NCBI GenBank assembly: GCA_947652605.1
Contig: OX393576.1
Location: 57,574,966 to 57,638,965, forward strand
Reading direction: 5' to 3'
DNA length: 64,000 bases
From: Elmis aenea
Taxonomy: Eukaryota > Arthropoda > Insecta > Coleoptera > Elmidae
Shown: positions 43,558-54,732 of the stretch, in pieces
Numbering within the stretch: the stretch's first letter is position 1
Layout of the letters: every line of letters begins with the position of its first letter
Translations under genes and position numbers: made by a program
The notes under the pieces: generated by a model
The model's database searches: none
The model's input: the letters and a program-made list of their open reading frames with translations, nothing else
Told to the model about the DNA's origin: nothing

Positions 43558-44875
43558 CAGGGTTGCGCAAAAGTATGGAAACAGACAAATATCTAAAACA
43601 TCATTAAAGATGCTGCAATGAAATTTTCTATCTAAGCGTTATTGTATTTTTCGGATTCGATGAAAATACTGAGATTGCAATACGACCGGGAACGGACTTT
43701 GAAATTTTATGTATAACAACTGTATACTTTTATATTTTTGGGTTCCTCTTAAAATTTACTTTAAAAATTTATTAGCTTTTATGGGTTTAAAGTCAACCGT
43801 TTTCATAAAATTCACATTTTTATGAAAATTTTGAACGATACAGCACAGCACTTCATTTTTATTTTTAACATTTAACTCTTTAAAAAGGCAGTAGAATTTC
43901 GTTTGAAAATTTGATTAATAATAGGTTTTACACTAGCTACATTTAAAAAATATTATACCGGGTGTTTTTTAAGCTTGGTTAAACTTGTGAAACTTTAATC
44001 CTCATAAGAAAATGAATTTTAATACAACACCCTTATTTCTTTAGATAATCTTGTAGAAAACTTGATTTTTTTTCAAAATCATTCACCATGTTTTATACCT
44101 AAAAATGATATATCAAGATATCGCGTTTTTATTGTTAAACGTAAAAATGGTAAAATTACATCTTCAGGGTTAAAAAATTGTCGAAAATTCCTAAGGAAAA
44201 GATAAAATTATAACTTTGATGTTTGTATCTAAAGTATCTATCAATTGTTACAAAATTACCGCAGTCTACTATTGTAGCCTACTCGAAAATATTAAGTTGT
44301 CCTAATAATTTACAATAAAATCGCGATATTTCGAAAAAATATAAATTTTTGTGATAAAACATGGTGAATATTCTTAAACGACAATCAAATTTTCTACAAG
44401 ACTATGTAAAAACAAATAGGGTGTTGTATTTAAGAAATTTGATGTTTAAGGTTTCACGAGTTTGACCAAGCCTAAAAAACCCTGTATAATAATAATTCTA
44501 AAATGTAGCTAGCGCAATGTGATAACTAATCTATTGTAAAACTTATTTTGAGACAAAATTCTATTCCCTTTTAATGAACTTAAATGTTAAAAAAAATAGA
44601 AAATGCTGCATCGCTCAAAATTTTCATAAGAATGAAAATTTCGTGAAAATGGTTAACTTTAGACCCATAAAACGCTATACATTTTTAAAGTAAATTTTAA
44701 AAGGAATCCAAAAACATAAAGAACAATCAATCCTTTTACAATTCCAAAGTTTAAGTCCGTTTCCAGTTGAACCGGCTGTCGAATTGCAACCTCAGTATTT
44801 TTATCAAATCCGAAATATACCATAACGTCAAGATACAAAATTTTATTGTAGTATCTTTAATGATAGAACGTACAG
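43558..44875. mobile_element. palindromic element (outer), interrupted at its centre
   Basis: The left arm is 43558-43957, starting cagggttgcgcaaaagtatg. The right arm, 44485 to about 44875, is its inverse (shared motifs: atcattaaagatgctgcaat, aaaatactgagattgcaat, ggaacggactt, ccgttttcataaaattc, ctagctacattt). The extreme right end is lost, as the inverse of cagggttgcgc is not present. The left side has TA. A second, complete palindromic element (43958-44484) sits at the exact centre of symmetry. Confidence 0.7.
43958..44484. mobile_element. palindromic element (inner), 527 bp, TA-flanked
   Basis: Ends ccgggtgttttttaagcttg and, inverted, cagggttttttaggcttggt. Both arms share taatacaacaccc / gggtgttgta, cttgtagaaaacttgatt / aatcaaattttctacaag and caccatgtttta / aaacatggtga. 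Flanked by TA (43956-43957, 44485-44486). The centre holds aataagtt-type AT DNA. No ORF. Confidence 0.7.
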
Positions 44876-45397
44876 CGACCTGCCGGCAGGACCAAAACAA
44901 CTCAATTGAGTACTTTACAAATGATTAAATTATAGGCTTCTCGGTTCTTCTAGCAGGATTAAAAGTCCTATGGAAATATTCGTTACATTTCAAGCTAATA
45001 GCGCATTTTTTTACCATAACTGTACGTCATTCCGTTTTAAAGTTACACCCTGTTGAAACTAGTCGTCAAGATGTTCCGAGTCGGGCAACGCGTTTCAGCT
45101 GCGGCGACCAATTTCGACAGTAAAAATAACAATTCGTGGAGTATTTAGCAATTTGGTGACCAGTGGCAGTCCGCAAAATGTTGGGGCACGATAAAAAAAA
45201 TAATAAAATCAAAAAACTCTGCCTTTGTATTATGGGACATTGATAAAAATACTATGAAAATTTCATTAGATGCCCTAACAGTAGAAGACAATAATATTCC
45301 CGGTATGTACCATTTCAAAATTGTACTAATATAATATAATATGTATTAATAATAAAATTAAACAACCCAGACGCAAAAAGGAGGGAAATTATAAGTT

Positions 45398-45490
45398 TAA
45401 CACGTGTTTTTGTGCGTGTCATGACGCGCTCGCGCGTTTATGTGTGTGAGTGTGTGTACGTACGCGTGCGTGCATTCTGTGTGTCTGCTG
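45398..45490. repeat. GT/CG alternating purine-pyrimidine tract
   Basis: About 90 bp rich in alternating GT and CG (gcgcgtttatgtgtgtgagtgtgtgtacgtacgcgtgcgtgc, broken here only in places). Such tracts can adopt Z-DNA, and this one is a likely length-variable locus. Confidence 0.6.
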
Positions 45491-46748
45491 TGGCTCATCA
45501 ACGTGTGTCCAATTTTGATACAGTCTTTTTTATTTTAATTAAAGTTTAGGTATATCTCCGGGAAGGTTGATAGCCATATTTAGTCATCAGTTCAAAAGGT
45601 TTTTTATGTTTAATTTGTTAATGATAACAATGAGAATAATGTGTAATGTGTGTTTTTTATTGCCAATTTATAAGATAGAATATATTGTTAGTATTATTAA
45701 GTTACCATTTTATAATTGTTTTTTACAGTACTTTATTACTTATAGGTAAGAAATAGAATTTGATGTTTAAATTTGTTAAAATAAACTTTGCGAGTTTTAC
45801 ACGACTTTGTTTTGACGTCAGCTACCACGCCACTGGATTCATATCACATAACAATGTTTTAAAATTTAAAAAAATGCTTATTAATACGCTTCAGAATTAC
45901 TACGTACTGCCCGCAGGACACTAACATCCTTCTGGAAGGACAGCCTTATTTGCTCATGTCTCTCCTACATGCAGGGCCAACTCTCTGTACAAAAGTACTT
46001 CTACGAGCGCTTCCAGCAGGACAAAGCTCTGAACGTTCTATCAGTAATGATGTTTTAGATATTTGCCTTTTTCCAAACCTTTGCGCATCCTTGTATATAA
46101 AATTTCATGTACTAAATAGCTAAATAAAGCACCCTTTTGAAAATAAAAACACAATTGAATACATTTTAGTGCTGTATGAAATAATAAAGTGTCTTAAGAA
46201 AAACTAGCACCCTACCTACATAAAATATTTTTATTTTAGGTGTCCCAACGCTTATACCTACTTTTAGTCAAAAAATATAAACTACACGTGAAAAATATAT
46301 GCTCGTTACATATAGCATCAATTACCTCACTGCTTTAAAAAAAGCCCAAAAAGGCCAATTTTTTTCAACCTTTTGGAATTTGTGTTCCCTTTTCCATATC
46401 ACTTTTTATTGCGCCCCTATTCCAACACTTTTATACAGTGGTGAATAAAAAGAGGCTCACAAATAGTAATTAAATCTGTCCCGCTTAATACTGGTGACTT
46501 GTTCTTTTAATAAATAGTTTTTCTGTTGATTTCTTTGCGCTCCCCTTTAGATATTTTGCGTCCCCCTTAAGGAGCGCGCTCAACAGCTTGAAAGCCACTG
46601 ACCCTCTTACTGATTTTAACAGTGTTTTTTTAAAACTTGCTTTTGATTTAATTATCTGTAACATTTTGGTATTTTTTAAAGAACGTTCAGGTTATTCTCA
46701 GATAGCATTTAATTTCTATCAAAAAATCATTAAACGCTCCGTAACAAT

Positions 46749-46966
46749 CAGGGGTGCAGCGGTTGCGATGGACACGATCCCACGAGCCAAGGAGGACCAT
46801 TCGACGCAGTAAAAATTTATTTATTACATTTAAAAAAAATCTGCTTTGATCTACCCAATGGTCATTATACTCAGCATCTCGCATCTACCTTTAAACGAAA
46901 ACTTTTTTCAAAAGACTTTTTGGCTCTGCTTGCACAGGGGCCCATTTATTTGTAGCTACGCCACTG
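46749..46966. mobile_element. hAT-type end, partial or diverged
   Basis: The right end gtagctacgccactg matches the right end of the complete hAT MITE at 22.6 kb nearly exactly. A possible left partner caggggtgcagc (46749) is diverged, and the flanking 8-mers do not match, so the extent is uncertain. Confidence 0.35.
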
Positions 46967-47104
46967 TTATTTACTTTGCAGTTGTTACTTTTAGCGATTT
47001 ACACGAAGAAAACGATTGCTCCAATTAATTTTATTATTAATTTACAAAAAAAATATTTTAATTTGAAAGCCAATTTTTGTTTGTGTAACTTTTTTTTGCC
47101 AGTC

Positions 47105-48012
47105 ATCACTTAACAACTTTTTGCCCGTAAAAGTGATTTTTAACCGAAACCGTTATTTTTTATGGCAAAAAAACTGTAACCTTTAACCAAAATAATTAAA
47201 AACCGGTTTTCATAACATCTTGTTTTAATAAAATCACTTTAAAAAAATATAGAATCTGTATTAAACGCGATTAGTTTACCAGAAGTCATTACTGAACGCT
47301 TGATTGTAAATCTATATATATAAAAGAGCTTGTTTGTGTGTTTGTTTGTTTGTTTGTTCGCTATACAATCCTAGGTCCGTTGACCGATCGGGACCAAATT
47401 TTGCACAGTTACTATTTAGGACCTTGCAGATCTAACGCCAAACTTTAAGTACAAGCACATATTACCAATTTAAAAAAAAAATATTACTTGGACGGGATTC
47501 GATCTTACGTCGGCAAATACCTGGTCATAGCACGATACGGCGCGGTGTATTTCACAAGTAAAGATTGTTTTGTATACAATTAGTAATAAATGTACATGAA
47601 GTATTATTTTTATTAGTACATTTTTAATTGAAACAAGACGAAAGAAAATAAATTTGAGTTATTATTCAATTTTTAAGCAGTAAATAGTTATTTTTTAAGG
47701 AATTATAAGAAAATGAAAAGATGATTGATCAAAGTATGTCATATGTGTATGATTTGGAATTATTGGGCTTATTCAAGTTAAAACAGTAATTAAAATTGTA
47801 ATCGCCCGTGCAACGCCGGGTAAACCATTTTGTATGTTATAAAATTATAAACAAATAATATCTTTCATACTTTGCATTCCTAATCTTAATAATGTTAAAA
47901 ACCGATTTTTAACCGGTTTAAAAGTTAAATCGGTTTATTACAGAAAACCGTTATAAAAATAATGTTCTCGATTTTGGTTAACCGTTAACCATTTTTTTTT
48001 CGGTTTCGAGCT
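47105..48012. repeat. ACCGTT-motif repeat pair, with a Helitron-like insert between
   Basis: 47105-47225 (cccgtaaaagtgatttttaa, ccgaaaccgttattttttat, aaaaaccggttttcat) and 47888-48012 (aaaaccgatttttaaccgg, aaaaccgttataaaaataat, tcggttt-cgag) are two parts of the dispersed family also seen at 6244-6345 and 51727-51825. They may be the two sides of one element into which 47311-47824 was inserted. Confidence 0.45.
47311..47824 (+). mobile_element. Helitron-like non-autonomous element
   Basis: The 5' end tctatatatataaaagagct, followed by repeats of gtttgtttg and cgttgaccgatcgggaccaa, is the typical leader of insect Helitron families (TC start, host A before it). Near the right end, cgcccgtgcaacgccgggta forms the short GC hairpin expected just before a Helitron 3' terminus. 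The final CTRR is not exact (ends gggtaa), so the boundary is approximate. No Rep/helicase coding. Confidence 0.6.
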
Positions 48013-48019
48013 TTTATTA

Positions 48020-49333
48020 AATTAAGGTAGCATACAGCATCCCACACGTACAAATATATTTTTTGTAGCATTTATAATTACAATGATTGTAAACAACAAG
48101 TACCTATACAATTACCTAAGAACGCCTACATTAAAATACAACTACAACTTTAACGAAGACATTATACTTTGTTAGTATAAAGTATCTGTCACTGTTTGTG
48201 TAAAACTTGTTATAGTGTTTCATTAAATTATAGTAATTGCGTGAAATGTCTACTGCTTGCTGGATTAAGCGAAGAAAATAGCCGAACTACTTTTTATTAC
48301 ATAAACCAATCTTTAGACGTTAATTTAATATGTTCTGTAATATAAATTAATGTACAAATCAACTACGATGTAATCCCCAAGTAGTATAATTAGACAAAAG
48401 TAAATATAATTACAAACACTATCACAAAAGATTGTAACAAACAAAAATGCAAAGTTGCTTATCAAAATTTACTACAAAAGACAACTGCATAATTCTGCTA
48501 TAATAATTAATTATGCACAGAAAACTGCATTAAAATTAATGATTACACCACGAAACAAGCTGTAGTTTGAACTCACGCCAGATTCGTTATATAATAACCA
48601 TATATAATCTAGGGTATAATTGAGCCAAATTGTGTTATTTACGTATTAGTTTATTTCTTGTATGGATTCCACATCAAACGATTTTGTTGCTTTGCATGAT
48701 GTAACAGAATTTTGCTTATTTATGCGTTTTCGGATATAGTTTGAAACACAATTATTTTGTGTAATAATTAAAGACGTTTATGTTTGTGGTTTATTTGGAT
48801 TCAGTGCAAAGAATACTTGAAGCGAATGACTAACTGAGAGTAAAAGTATCAATTTCGAGGTTATTAGTTAATTAAATGTCGCAAATGTTTAACCTGCCTA
48901 TAGCGTTTTTAAATATTTAAAATGTTTAAAGTCTAATTAGTATGTCTTACCAACAAAGCGTGTTTACAATTAAAAGTATGAAGTTAGACAAACATTGTCT
49001 TAATTAAAAATTTAATAAACATTTTTCCAACTCAAAAATAATAACTTCAAGTCTACAGAGATAACTGTCTTTTAAAATAGACCAAACAAAGGTAATTTTT
49101 TTAAATGCATAATAATAAATATTGTAAGTAAATTTTAAGATTTATTTATGGTCACAAGGTTTAATTTAACTTATTTCTACAGATTTAAAGTTAAAATAAG
49201 ATATTCCGTGCGAACGATTTCATAAATAAAAAAAAACGGCTTGTATAAATGGGTGAAAATTTTTAGGGATAAAAAGTTTATTAAACTTTAAATGCAAAAA
49301 AATTGTCGTAAACAATGTTCATTTACGCATATA
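48020..49333. other. intronic AT-rich DNA, nothing recognised
   Basis: No ORF above threshold, no inverted pair or element end that I can support. Confidence 0.4.
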
Positions 49334-49499
49334 CCGTGTGTAACTGAAATCAGGCATACCCACTGTTTTTTTCTTTAGTTTTAATCCGAGACAATTGAAG
49401 TTTTAACGATGTGACATGTGCAAAAAACCGGATTTTCTGAATATATGTACACTTTTGTTTCACTTCCGATTTCTTCGGAAATGACCCTAACTTTGTTAT

Positions 49500-50232
49500 T
49501 GTCACATACCTATGTACTTTTACTAAATTATTCTTAATCGCGTTTAGCCCAAGTTCTTCTTGGTTTTTAGTTATTGAAGATATCGGGCGGAATTGGACCC
49601 ATAATAAACCCCAAAGAGCGCTGAGCGCTTAGCTCTGCAAATGAGCGCAGGAAGTGCGTGCTGTTGTATTCAAAGTGTAAAAGGACTTTATTGGCGAAAT
49701 TGGACTTTCCAGCTATTGTGTTACTGTAGTAGAACTTTATTATCAGAATTGGACTTTCCTACGCTTTGGGCGAAATGCACCACCCAAATTTTGCAACGGT
49801 CGCGAGGAAATTCGGCGTGGGGGTTGGTTTTGCGAAAACCTTAGATTCAAGGAAAACTTGCTGGGCAGACCGCGGTCTGCGGGCAGGTTGGACTTGCTCT
49901 TCCAACGGTCCCCGTAGGGCATTTGGAAGTGAGTCCGTAAGTGTGTTGGTTCAACTGTTAAAATCGAACCAAGTTAAGTTGCGTTTGGCAACTGTTTAGG
50001 TTCCATTTGGCAACTGTTTGGGTTCCATTTGGCAACTATTTGATTGTGTTTGGGCACTCTTTGAGTTGCGCACCTAGCTCTGAGCGTTAGAGCGATTAGA
50101 TTGTATAATCATTGTTAGTTAATTATAATAAATATAATTTATGCCAAGGGAGTGTCTCATTTACCTACTGTGCGAGTAAGTGTTTGTTGGAGTTTTGCCC
50201 CGACGTTTGGAGAGCTTTATAAGGCTGCGACA
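49500..50232 (+). mobile_element. solo LTR, 733 bp
   Basis: Begins TGTCACATACC and ends GGCTGCGACA (TGTC...GACA), with 4-bp direct repeats TTAT on both sides (49496-49499, 50233-50236). The borders are independently fixed by the break in the surrounding palindrome. AATAAATATAA at about 50127 fits a polyadenylation signal in plus orientation. GC-richer than surroundings. The 4-bp duplication suggests Ty3/Gypsy. It probably arose by LTR-LTR recombination. Confidence 0.72.
49984..50065 (+). repeat. 22-bp tandem repeat inside the solo LTR
   Basis: tttggcaactgtttaggttc-ca repeated at 49984, 50006 and 50028, then a decayed fourth copy. Units 1 and 2 differ by one base. Confidence 0.8.
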
Positions 50233-50485
50233 TTATTTTAAAGGGAGCATCCTGTATATTATTACATTGCTGAAAAAAGAAAGCAATTTTTAATATAAAT
50301 GCACTATTTTAGTAAATTTTTATAACCTCAAATAATTTTGAGACAAAAATTAATTTTTTTTATTAAGGGGGAACTAAAGGCACGCAATAAAACAGCTTTC
50401 GTAGTTCAAGTTTTTCTCTCACACTAATTATCCAAAGTACTTAAAAATTTGTAAGTAAACAGATTATTGGTTCGAGAATGGCGGT

Positions 50486-50616
50486 ACAGGCTCGATTTTT
50501 AAAAAAGTTAATACTGTTAAGCATAAAAAAATATTAAAAACTGGCTAAAAATTGACGTCTGTTTACACCATCAATATTTGTAAACTATTGGCTAAAATTA
50601 AAATATCGTCCTGTAC
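50486..50616. repeat. small hairpin with GGCGGTACAGG ends
   Basis: atggcggtacaggctcg (left) and cgtcctgtaccgccgtt (right) are inverted, with AT-rich partly symmetrical DNA between (aaactggctaaaa / aactattggctaaaatt). Likely a short MITE; flanks not resolved. Confidence 0.45.
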
Positions 50617-50759
50617 CGCCGTTAAGGAACATGTTTTTAATAATTGTTGTTAATTTGAAATAAATTTATTCACAATCTTTTTCTAAAAACTTGAACTAAG
50701 AAACCCATTTTTTAAGGAAATTTCACTTGTACTTTCCGAAGCGAAGGCGCTGCAACACC

Positions 50760-51720
50760 CCACCATTTTATCGCCGTATGTCTGTTCTACAACATATATC
50801 TACAACACAAAAAATGACAGGAAAATCTAAACGTCAATTTATTCTTATAGAATCTATACCATCTCTTAAAATCGAAGGGAAAATGTCGGCTCCCAATAAC
50901 ATGTCTATTTTACGTGGCGTTCCAAATTGTGGGTCTGCCAACTTAAGGTTTTTGGTATGTGTCCAATTTTCCGAATTAGTTGTGGACGGCATTTCCGTAC
51001 ATACATGCGGCAAAATCATGAAGTCGACATTAAATTTAGGTTCCTCTTTGTCTTTAGGTTTAAGAATACATGTGGTAAAACTGGTAGATTCGCACGAAAA
51101 GGTACGATTCAAGCCATGGATGGGAATATTTACTGAGGCTCGGGAGAGCCCTAATTTCTTAACGCAACTATCAGTATCTAATAAAATTTGTCTGACTGGC
51201 ACTATCTAATAATACACGAAGCGTTTGATAATTTCCCCAACAGTCTAACACATCAACTAAGGCTGTCGATAACAAAACAGTGTTTCGAGATGAAGAGGTG
51301 TCGTTAAGCTATTGACTTGATTCAAAAGTAAGTTTGGAGTTTCATCCAAAGGTGAATGAGTAATTTCCGATTCTTTACTCGTAGATACGTGCTCGGATGA
51401 AGACCATTTGATTTTGTTTTCAAAGTGAAATAAGGTATCATGCCTGCTATAGCAAATACGACAATTTAAAGTTGAGTTACAATCCTTCATTTTATGAAAC
51501 GAGCTCAAACAATAAATACAAAGGTTTTTGCCTTTAATAAATAGAAATTTATCATTTGTGGTTTTTTCAAGAAAATTCGAACATCTATGAAGTGCGTGTG
51601 GCGACCGACAACAAAGACAACTACTATTATTTGCGTTTGCTACAAAAGAAGCGGTTGAATTTAAAATTCGATTAGACCAACTGGTTCGATTAGGCGATAA
51701 TACGACATGATTTGTTCGAC
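50760..51720 (-). pseudogene. BEL/Pao retrotransposon gag knuckle and protease fragment
   Basis: The minus strand reads, in order: SFVANANNSSCLCCRSPHAL, then KFLFIKGKNLCIYCL, FHKMKDCNSTLNCRICYSRH and DTLFHF (the paired BEL gag zinc knuckles). After a frameshift comes VLLSTALVDVLDCWGNYQTL and RVLLDSASQTNFI (the aspartic protease active-site block LLDSxS of Pao retropepsins). After a further frameshift the protease continues to PQFGTPRKIDMLLGADIFPS, where the second conserved block is LLGADIF. RT is missing. Stops and frameshifts make it inactive. It sits inside the large palindrome. Confidence 0.85.
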
Positions 51721-51726
51721 TTTTCT

Positions 51727-51825
51727 CCGTTTTTTTGCCATTAAAAATAACGGTTTCGGTTTCTGTTAAAAATCACTTTTACGGACAAAAAATAACGGTT
51801 ACCGGTTTTTTTAATAACGAAAAAA
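51727..51825. repeat. inverted copy of the ACCGTT-motif repeat
   Basis: Read on the minus strand it gives accggtaaccgttatttttt, gtccgtaaaagtgattttta and gaaaccgttatttttaatgg, which matches 47105-47180 closely. Confidence 0.6.
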
Positions 51826-52725
51826 ATAGTTTATGGCATCTGTCTTCCAGGGCATGTATTCTGTGTTTTGTGTTATTTAGTGTTATCGAATTGTTTTAAA
51901 TAACTGATAAACCGCCCTAGTACTAATATAATAAAAATATGTAAATATGTAAATATATCTTTTTTTATATATTTCTTCTTTTTATAATAGGAAATATGAA
52001 ATAATTAAAACTATTTATACATTGAATTTATTTTGATTATTACAGTAAAAAAACTTTAACTTTGTAATATTTAATTTTTCTAAAAGTAATACTTACTATA
52101 AAATTTACGCCTTTAGCTGCTAAGATCTAATAGGCTGCTAGGAAAACGCTTTCAGGGTTAAAAATAAACAATGATAGACTGCTAAGATAAAGAGTGATGA
52201 ACGAATATATGGCGGGAAAATATGGAGGGGGAAATTAGTTTTGCTATGTTGTTTTCTGCTAGTGTACTAGAAAGAGATGTAAATATGACATTACGTGTAT
52301 TATTACTTTTGCACTTCGACTAAGATTGAGTTCCCCCTTAAGTATCCTGTGACCTTCATAAATTTAATTTAATTATGTCAAGGGTCCTTAAAACTGTTGA
52401 CATAATTAGATTCAATTTATGCAGCTTACGGCACACTCAATAAAAAATTAAAATTTTGTCCTAAATTATTTGAGGTTATAAAAATTAACTAAAATAGTGC
52501 ATTTCTATTCAAAATTCCTTCCTCTTTCAAGAAATGTAAAATATTTTTCCTTTGAAATAACAAAGTTTGGGTAATTTCTGGAGAAATCGGAAGTGAAACA
52601 AAAGTGTACCTACCTATGTTCAAAAAATCCGTTTTTTTGCACATATCACACGTTTAAAATTTCAATTGCCCAAAATTAAAATTAAAGAAAAAAAGGGGTG
52701 TACCTGATTTCTGTTACACCCGATA

Positions 52726-53860
52726 TGTCCTTACGGTGGCGTACGCAAGGGGAGGGAATAGGGGGATTATTAATATAATGTTGGGGTAATTCCTAAAATC
52801 CAAAAAGATAAACCTGTTAGTATAGATCATTGGAACATCAATTACAAAATTTACGCTAACATTTTAAATAAATGTAGCCCCCCCCCAATTGCACAAAGCA
52901 ACAGTGTTTAAAAATTCATAAATTCTAAATCTAAGCAAAATCCCAACACTAGTGGCACTGATATTACCTAGTTTTAGGTGCTAATTTATTGTTGCTTTGT
53001 GAAATCGAGTCTCACAAATTATTGTTTAACAAAAAAAAAAAAAAATGCCAACTACGTTTACCAGTTTTTGTTCTATATTAAATTGTAAATTAAAAATGCA
53101 AAATATTACAAAATCCTGCTTTTAAACTAAGGTTTACATGTTTTAATTTAAAACAATGTAACAATTTGCGTTTATTGGATTGAATCGATAGGTATTAAAT
53201 TGTTTTACTTCACAAGATTTTTGTGGTGTAACACCTGTTAACTCTAGCAATGGAATACTGTGCCCCAGTTTTTTTTTTGTGTGAAATGTTGGCTCGCTCA
53301 TAAAATTTAACTCGCAGTTGGTGCGAATTATCTCTACACATGGATTGAATACTATCTTTGCTATTACGTTGCTCGTTTTTAAGTCATTTCTGTTTGATTG
53401 CTTGTTTGTGGTGTATTTTCCTGTTAAGTGAAAATCAAAAATTCGCCGATTTAATGATTCATATTTTCAGAAACGTGGTGTCAGCAGAATAGTACAATGC
53501 GTAAAGAAGAGATTTTTGTGATGAGTGTTCATCGTTTTATTTTTTATATTTAGGTGCACGATAACTCTGTGTACTATGCCAAGGTATATAGTTATTGTTT
53601 AATCAAAACCAAAATTGTTTTGCTATCGATTTATACGAGTATTAATCATTTTAAAAAAAATGGTATTTGGTATCCACATAAGATTAATTATATTTCTGTG
53701 TTTGCTAAGATGGTTGTTTTATGGAACTCTGAAATTTCCATAAAATTAATTTTAAAGAAATGATGGGGGGCAATTTAAGAATTTTATTGATGCCTAGTTT
53801 TTGTTGCTGTATCTTTTAATTATGGCAGCAGCTGTGATATTTACTTTTGTACGTACAAAC
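52726..53860. other. intronic DNA, nothing recognised
   Basis: A run of nine C (tagcccccccccaatt, near 52877) and A-rich tracts are the only features. No gene. Confidence 0.4.
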
Positions 53861-54143
53861 TTAACCTCTTAAGTGGACACAGCCTATGCGCGCGATGCCT
53901 TTCACAGCGACACGAACTCTAGACCGCTAGCGAGTATTTACGTCATTACCATTGCATATAAAATCTCGTACGTCATATTCATTGTATTGAAAATATGAAT
54001 TAAAAAATTAATAAAACGTAAAAATTATTTAAAATTTTCCTTTTTTATAGTGTATACAACATATTATATCACACAACAATGCATCATTATCCATTTGGCA
54101 TGTTTTTAAAAATATTACAAAACAGTACAAAGTTTTCAAAAAT

Positions 54144-54299
54144 TTAATTTTTGGTATGAAAATCTTTAAAGCAAGGTTCAGGGCAAAGTCCCGTGCTGCA
54201 AATTGCACACCAATAACGACTTTCTTTTTTAATTCCTTTTTTGAAGCACAGAACACATAGTAAATATCGGCAAATGGCGCTGGAAACGGTTTCGAACAA
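54144..54299 (-). pseudogene. piggyBac C-terminal cysteine-rich finger
   Basis: The minus strand reads FETVSSAICRYLLCVLCFKK, then GIKKESRYWCAICSTGLCPE and PCFKDFHTKN before the stop at 54144-54146. C-x2-C ... KESRYWC-x2-C-x4-C-x3-CF-x3-H is the standard end of a piggyBac transposase (RING-like domain that binds subterminal DNA). A 106-codon frame covering the same DNA in another phase is only a shadow. The catalytic core is gone. Confidence 0.8.
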
Positions 54300-54377
54300 A
54301 CTAAATAGTTGACGTCATAAAGTGATCCTATATGTAATGACCGAAGCAAAGCAAGTGTACGTTTTCGTCAAATGGCC

Positions 54378-54732
54378 GGCGACATACTTGCGGGTGAACC
54401 GGTGCGGGAAAAGTAGCAATCTGCGACGTAAGTTTTGTAACTCACACGTTGTTATGGCCGAAGACAAACAAAGACACAAACAATGAGTCGCATTGCGTAC
54501 GGGCGCATTACTAGTACATTGCGGGTAGATTTACGAACGCAGCAAGTGCGATAGCATTGCGGGCAGCTGCAGATCCAAATGCAAACATATAACAACGTGT
54601 GATGTGCCGGTACGCAATGTGACTCATTGTTTGTGTCTTTGTTTGTCTTCGGCCATAACAACGTGTGAGTTACAAAACTTACGTCGCAGATTGCTACTTT
54701 TCCCGCACCGGTTCACCCGCAAGTATGTCGCC
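54378..54732. mobile_element. near-perfect hairpin element, 355 bp
   Basis: Arms of about 123 bp (54378-54500 and 54610-54732) are inverted copies with only one mismatch that I can see (gagtcgcatt vs gagtcacatt). The loop of about 110 bp has several attgcggg/cattgcg motifs. Outer bases show ggccggcgac versus ggctggcgac. No target duplication is resolved. The 69-codon ORF on the minus strand is a by-product. Such high arm identity implies recent formation or gene conversion between arms. Confidence 0.78.

Larger units (their letters stand above)
44880..47100. other. intronic DNA, possible hAT pieces, no gene recognised
   Basis: Contains cagtggcagtccgc (45161), acgccactg (about 45830) and gaaagccactg (about 46600), each like an hAT end. 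I could not pair any of them by flanking duplications. No coding sequence. Confidence 0.35.
49334..52723. mobile_element. large palindromic element with nested insertions
   Basis: The left arm in two parts (49334-49499 and 50233-50380) and the right arm (52440-52723) are inverted copies. Shared blocks: gtgtaactgaaatcagg / cctgatttctgttacac; cttttgtttcacttccgatt / aatcggaagtgaaacaaaag; atgcactattttagt...cctcaaataatt / aattatttgagg...aaaatagtgcat. TA flanks it. A solo LTR (49500-50232) splits the left arm exactly where the alignment breaks. BEL/Pao remnants and an ACCGTT repeat lie in the middle. Confidence 0.7.

Noticed and set aside
45161..45838. Possible hAT element from cagtggcagtccgc to acgccactg
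   Set aside because: Flanking 8-mers (ttggtgac and gattcata) do not match and the ends pair poorly.
54029..54349. 106-codon minus ORF as a gene
   Set aside because: The neighbouring frame carries the diagnostic piggyBac cysteine-rich finger, so this frame is a shadow.
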